43,678 nt of DNA, from the NCBI GenBank assembly GCA_028288445.1, contig JAQBNT010000014.1, positions 1 through 43,678 on the forward strand. The letters are read 5' to 3'. This DNA comes from Hymenobacter sp. GTDB lineage: Bacteria; Bacteroidota; Bacteroidia; Cytophagales; Hymenobacteraceae. Positions 40,604-43,678 of the stretch are shown piece after piece. Below the pieces are notes generated by a model. The model searched no databases and was not told the origin of the DNA. It saw only the letters and a list, made by a program, of their open reading frames with translations. The position numbers were made by a program, and so were the translations under genes. Numbering within the stretch: position 1 is the first letter of the stretch; every line of letters begins with the position of its first letter.

Positions 40604-42310
40604 ATGCTTATGCTGCTCCGGTTCTCCTCCCGTTTCCTGTCGCCCCGGCCGTGGCCTCAAGCTTCCACAGTGGTTTTCGCCGGTTTGCTGGGGCTGCTGA
40701 GCTTCGCGGCTGCGGCCCAGGCCCCCACGTCCATCCCCGAGCCGCTGACCAGCAACCCGGCTCCCGCCCGGCCTACGGATTTCCTCTCGCCCGCCTTCCA
40801 CAAGCAGCGACGCGAGCTGCTGCGGGCGCAACTGCCGCCCAATAGCGTGGCCGTGGTCTTCGCCGCGCCCGTCCGCAACCGGGCCAACGACGTGGACTAC
40901 ATCTACCACCAAAACCCCGATTTCCACTACCTCACCGGCTACGAAGAGCCCGATGCCGTGCTGCTCCTTTTCAAAGAGCCGCGCACCGTGGGCGGCCAGC
41001 CCGGCGTAACGGAAGCTCTCTTCACCCAGCCCCGCGACCCTGCCCGCGAGTCCTGGACTGGCCGCCGCCTGGGTGTGATGGGCACCAAAAACCAGCTTCT
41101 GCTCCAGTTTGCGGCCGATAACAAGGACTTTGAAGCTGCCGGCATCAAGTGGAATGATTTCGACAAGGTATTGTTCAACGGCCTTCCCACCGATGTCCGC
41201 GACGATGCCGAAAATCCCGCCGACCTCTACAGCCTGGTTAATACCTTTCGCCAGCAGACCGGCCTGGGCAACAACTACAATCCCACGGTTTCAGACGCCG
41301 AAAATATGACCCGCCGCTACGGGCTGCGTAATGGCAAAGCCGCGGCCGGCTACCTCAGCGAAGCCGTAAAGAAGAACCCCGCGCTGGCAACCTCACCTTT
41401 GCTAAAGGATTTCCTGGCCGCCACCACCGATGCCGCCCGCAAAGCCGCCATCGAAGCGCACCCGCCCGGCCGCCTGGATGATGCCACGCTGGGCGAAAAG
41501 CTCGGCGACCTGCGCGCCATCAAAACGCCCGAGGAGCTGGCCTTGCTGCGCCGCGCCATCCGCATCAGCGCCCAGGGCCAGCGCGAGGTAATGAAGCTGC
41601 TGCGCCCCGACATGGGCGAAATGGACGTGCAGGGCCTGCACGAGTACGTGTACCGCCGCTACGGGGCTGAGTTCCAGGGCTACCCCAGCATCGTGGGCGG
41701 CGGGGCCAACGGCTGCATCCTTCATTACGAAACCAACGACCGCCAGCGCCTCGACAACGACCTCGTGCTCATGGACTGCGGGGCCGAATACCACGGCTAC
41801 TCCGCCGATGTCACGCGCACCGCGCCGCCGTCCGGCACCTTCAGCCCCGCCCAGCGCCAGATTTACGAACTGGTGCTGGCCGCCCAGGAAGCCGGTTTCG
41901 CCGCCTGCCGCCCCGGTGCCAACTTCGATGCGCCCAACAAAGCCACTCAGGAAGTGGTAGCCGCCGGCCTGCAAAAGCTCGGCATCATCAAAAAGAAGGA
42001 GGAATTCCGCAAATACTACCCCCACGGAGCCAGCCACTACCTCGGCCTCGACGTGCACGACAGCGGCAGCTACGGCCCGCTAATGCCCGGCAACGTCATC
42101 ACCGTGGAGCCTGGCATCTACATCCCCGCCGGCTCGCCCTGTGACCCCAAGTGGTGGAATATCGGTGTGCGAATCGAAGACGATGCCCTGATTACCGCCA
42201 CCGGCTACGAGAACCTATCGGCCGAAGCCCCGCGCACCGTGGCGGATATCGAGAAGCTGATGGCCGAACCCAGCGCGCTGGAAGGCTTCAAGCTGCCGGA
42301 TTTAAAGTAG
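40604..42310 (+). CDS. Secreted Xaa-Pro aminopeptidase (M24B)
   Basis: A 568-residue aminopeptidase P-like enzyme that removes an N-terminal residue next to proline. An N-terminal export signal (VVFAGLLGLLSFAAAAQA, about 23-40) precedes the creatinase-like N-terminal domain (RRELLRAQLPPNSVAVVFAA, then YLTGYEEPDAVLLL). The pita-bread domain supplies the five metal ligands: D391 and D402 (MDCGAEYHGYSADVTRT), H478 (PHGASHYLGLDVHD), E502 (VEPGIY) and E525 (VRIEDD). All are intact. The insert around PADLYSLVNTF lengthens the linker relative to E. coli PepP. The start could be 40604 or the ATG two codons on (40610). Confidence 0.94.
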   Translation: MLMLLRFSSRFLSPRPWPQASTVVFAGLLGLLSFAAAAQAPTSIPEPLTSNPAPARPTDFLSPAFHKQRRELLRAQLPPNSVAVVFAAPVRNRANDVDYIYHQNPDFHYLTGYEEPDAVLLLFKEPRTVGGQPGVTEALFTQPRDPARESWTGRRLGVMGTKNQLLLQFAADNKDFEAAGIKWNDFDKVLFNGLPTDVRDDAENPADLYSLVNTFRQQTGLGNNYNPTVSDAENMTRRYGLRNGKAAAGYLSEAVKKNPALATSPLLKDFLAATTDAARKAAIEAHPPGRLDDATLGEKLGDLRAIKTPEELALLRRAIRISAQGQREVMKLLRPDMGEMDVQGLHEYVYRRYGAEFQGYPSIVGGGANGCILHYETNDRQRLDNDLVLMDCGAEYHGYSADVTRTAPPSGTFSPAQRQIYELVLAAQEAGFAACRPGANFDAPNKATQEVVAAGLQKLGIIKKKEEFRKYYPHGASHYLGLDVHDSGSYGPLMPGNVITVEPGIYIPAGSPCDPKWWNIGVRIEDDALITATGYENLSAEAPRTVADIEKLMAEPSALEGFKLPDLK

Positions 42311-42340
42311 TTGGCGGCTGCCGGATATCGCCTTCTAATG

Positions 42341-42445
42341 AACGTCATGCAGAGCGTAGCGAAGCATCTTTACCGCATCAAGTAATCCAATCGAAGGAAG
42401 TTACTCACTGCGGGCAAAATGCTTCGCTATGCTCTGCATGACGTT
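42341..42445. repeat. Palindromic element, family A copy 7
   Basis: Ends AACGTCATGCAGAGCGTAGC and GCTATGCTCTGCATGACGTT and inner CGAAGCATCTTTACCGCA, with a few mismatches. It lies in the gap between the aminopeptidase gene and the rpmG promoter. Confidence 0.91.
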
Positions 42446-42501
42446 TTTCCGCACTCATTCCCTCCGTTCTGCTTCTCCAACTGAAAGTTGCGGCTCAGTC
42501 C

Positions 42502-42532
42502 TTTGGCGTTTCCAAAAATCCCCGTACCTTTG
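42502..42532 (+). promoter_or_regulatory. Promoter of rpmG-DUF4295 (Bacteroidota type)
   Basis: TTTG (42502-42505), exactly 19 bases, then TACCTTTG (42525-42532): a full match to the Bacteroidota sigma consensus. Transcription should start near 42540, about 30 bases before rpmG. Confidence 0.75.
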
Positions 42533-42569
42533 CAGTCCTAAATTTTAAAACACATACACCCCCGTCGAG

Positions 42570-42752
42570 ATGGCCAAGAAAGGAAACCGGGTGCAGGTTA
42601 TCATGGAGTGCACCGAGCATAAAACCTCGGGCCTGCCGGGCACCTCGCGCTACATCACCACCAAGAACCGCAAGAACACCCCTGAGCGCATCGAGCTGAA
42701 GAAATTCAACCCGATTATGCGGAAAATGACTGTTCACAAGGAAATTAAATAA
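42570..42752 (+). CDS. rpmG: 50S ribosomal protein L33
   Basis: A 60-residue large-subunit ribosomal protein. It starts [20 protein letters not shown] and has [20 protein letters not shown] and a terminal VHKEIK. Only one Cys is kept, so this is a zinc-free (C-minus) L33. DUF4295 follows after eight bases, in one transcript. Confidence 0.98.
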   Translation: MAKKGNRVQVIMECTEHKTSGLPGTSRYITTKNRKNTPERIELKKFNPIMRKMTVHKEIK

Positions 42753-42760
42753 CCTGAACA

Positions 42761-42925
42761 ATGGCTAAGAAAGTAGTTGCAACGCTGAAAACCGTTGAGA
42801 ACGCCAAGAACTGGGCGAAAGTAATTCGTGCCGTTAAATCGGAGAAAACCGGTGCTTACACTTTCCGCGAGGAAATGGTATTGCTCGACAAAGTGCAGGA
42901 GTACCTGGCCACCGGCAACAAATAG
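42761..42925 (+). CDS. DUF4295 small protein between rpmG and ftsY
   Basis: A 54-residue basic protein: MAKKVVATLKTVENAKNWAK, then VIRAVKSEKTGAYTFREEMV and a short terminal helix DKVQEYLATGNK. It matches the DUF4295 family, which in Bacteroidota is almost always found between rpmG and ftsY. That position and its charge suggest a ribosome-associated protein, though no role is proven. It starts eight bases after the rpmG stop and is followed by a terminator. Confidence 0.93.
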   Translation: MAKKVVATLKTVENAKNWAKVIRAVKSEKTGAYTFREEMVLLDKVQEYLATGNK

Positions 42926-42956
42926 TTGCCCGCCGGCTTCGGCTTTGTAAAAGTTT

Positions 42957-42984
42957 AAAAAGTCCCACCTTCGTGGGACTTTTT
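42957..42984 (+). terminator. Intrinsic terminator after DUF4295
   Basis: AAAAAGTCCCAC and its complement form a 12-bp stem with a four-base TTCG-like loop and a T-run, 31 bases beyond the DUF4295 stop. Confidence 0.92.
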
Positions 42985-43027
42985 GCGTGTAGGGGTATTT
43001 CCCCGCCCCATTATCCTCCCTTCCCTC

Positions 43028-43678
43028 ATGGGCCTCTTCGATTTTTTTAAAAAGGACAAGGAAACTCCTGCCCAGCAAGCCTCGCTCGATGCCGGCCTGG
43101 AAAAGACCAAAACCAACTTTTTCGAGCAACTGAGCAAGGCCGTGGTGGGCAAAAGCACCGTGGACGAGTCCGTGCTCGACGACTTGGAAACCCTGCTCGT
43201 GCACGCCGACGTGGGCATCGAAACCACGGTGAAGGTCATCGACCGCATCGAGGCCCGTGTGGCCCGCGACAAGTACGTGAGCACCGGAGAACTCGACCGC
43301 ATCCTACGCGAAGAAATCGTGGCCCTGCTGGAGGATAATAAATCCGGCTCCATGGCCGTGCTGGACCGCGCCGGTAGCACCGGCCAGCCCTACGTCATCA
43401 TGGTAGTGGGCGTGAACGGCGTAGGCAAGACCACAACCATCGGCAAGCTGGCTCACCGCTTCCACTCCGCCGGCAAAAAGGTAGTGCTGGGCGCGGCCGA
43501 TACCTTCCGCGCAGCGGCCGTCGACCAACTCATCATCTGGGGCCAGCGGGTAGGCGTGCCTGTGGTGAGCCACGGCATGAACACCGACCCCGCTGCCGTA
43601 GCTTTCGACGCCGTGCAAAAAGGGGTGGAAATGGGAGCTGATGTGGTCATCATCGACACGGCCGGTCGCCTGCACAAC
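43028..43678 (+). CDS. ftsY: Signal recognition particle receptor FtsY (5' part)
   Basis: The first 217 codons of FtsY, running off the window. A short N-terminus (MGLFDFFKKDKETPAQQASL, without the long acidic A domain of E. coli) leads into the helical N domain (about 20-110). The GTPase domain shows G1 GVNGVGKTT (128-136), DTFRAAA (158-164) and DTAGR (210-214). FtsY receives ribosome-SRP complexes at the inner membrane and starts co-translational insertion. The ATG at 43028 lies after the DUF4295 terminator, so ftsY probably has its own promoter. Confidence 0.97.
   Translation, partial: MGLFDFFKKDKETPAQQASLDAGLEKTKTNFFEQLSKAVVGKSTVDESVLDDLETLLVHADVGIETTVKVIDRIEARVARDKYVSTGELDRILREEIVALLEDNKSGSMAVLDRAGSTGQPYVIMVVGVNGVGKTTTIGKLAHRFHSAGKKVVLGAADTFRAAAVDQLIIWGQRVGVPVVSHGMNTDPAAVAFDAVQKGVEMGADVVIIDTAGRLHN

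Noticed and set aside
391..42445. CRISPR array
   Set aside because: The repeats are scattered palindromes kilobases apart with different loops, not regularly spaced units, and no cas gene is present.
1..43678. tRNA, rRNA or riboswitch
   Set aside because: No cloverleaf, rRNA-like block or known riboswitch core was recognised by eye; a covariance-model search (tRNAscan-SE, Rfam) would settle this.

Overview
The window looks like chromosomal DNA of a GC-rich member of the Bacteroidota, most probably Hymenobacter or a close relative (family Hymenobacteraceae). Sequence evidence: two secreted proteins with type IX secretion (T9SS) C-terminal sorting domains; the Bacteroidota-specific block rpmG - DUF4295 - ftsY; a TonB protein with a Bacteroidota Cys-rich N-terminal module; and Bacteroidota-type promoters (TTTG, about 19-20 bases, TAnnTTTG) in front of rpmG and, with one mismatch, rpmB. 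The genus is inferred from protein style and GC-rich codon use; no marker gene proves it.

Layout. 1-2.2 kb (minus): a secreted His/Gly/Pro-rich protein, an OmpR-type response regulator and the start of its sensor kinase. 2.4-5.5 kb: a T9SS cargo protein, a DUF486 membrane protein and a KirBac-like potassium channel. 5.5-8 kb (minus): an S1/P1 nuclease or phospholipase C-like enzyme, peptide deformylase and RuvX. 8.3-11.4 kb (plus): an S41 processing protease and a homogentisate dioxygenase-type enzyme. 11.5-15.7 kb (minus): two tandem paralogous secreted proteins, HMG-CoA reductase with an extra N-terminal domain, and a TonB-like protein. 16-23 kb: a PhyH dioxygenase, an SDR, a PAP2-type phosphatase, a secreted M20 amidohydrolase and a large M4 metalloprotease with two GEVED modules and a T9SS tail. 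23.5-30.4 kb: a beta-barrel protein, a TPR protein, an alpha/beta hydrolase, a 21-bp minisatellite ORF, an alkyltransferase, a GH1-like glycosidase and two tandem CDF transporters. 30.7-37.8 kb: an APC permease, an unknown secreted protein, the operon hemB-GNAT-DUF92, two related putative lipoproteins and an FAD oxidoreductase. 37.9-43.7 kb: ornithine aminotransferase, a DUF2314-like protein, DUF5522, rpmB, a secreted Xaa-Pro aminopeptidase, rpmG, DUF4295 and the start of ftsY.

The most striking feature is the density and diversity of palindromic intergenic elements: at least nineteen in 43.7 kb, in eight sequence families (named A to H here). They are 31-133 bp hairpins, sometimes paired, and occupy many of the gaps between genes. 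Several supply the stop codon of the neighbouring gene, and two directly abut a start codon. One paired-hairpin element (family E, ends GGTAGGAAA/TTTCCTACC) lies in frame inside a lipoprotein gene and is translated as two 13-residue repeats, much like the Rickettsia palindromic elements; a second copy is intergenic. No transposase, integrase, CRISPR array, rRNA or tRNA gene was recognised, so whatever mobilises these elements is encoded elsewhere. Apart from these repeats and a few unknown secreted proteins, the window is ordinary core and accessory metabolism.
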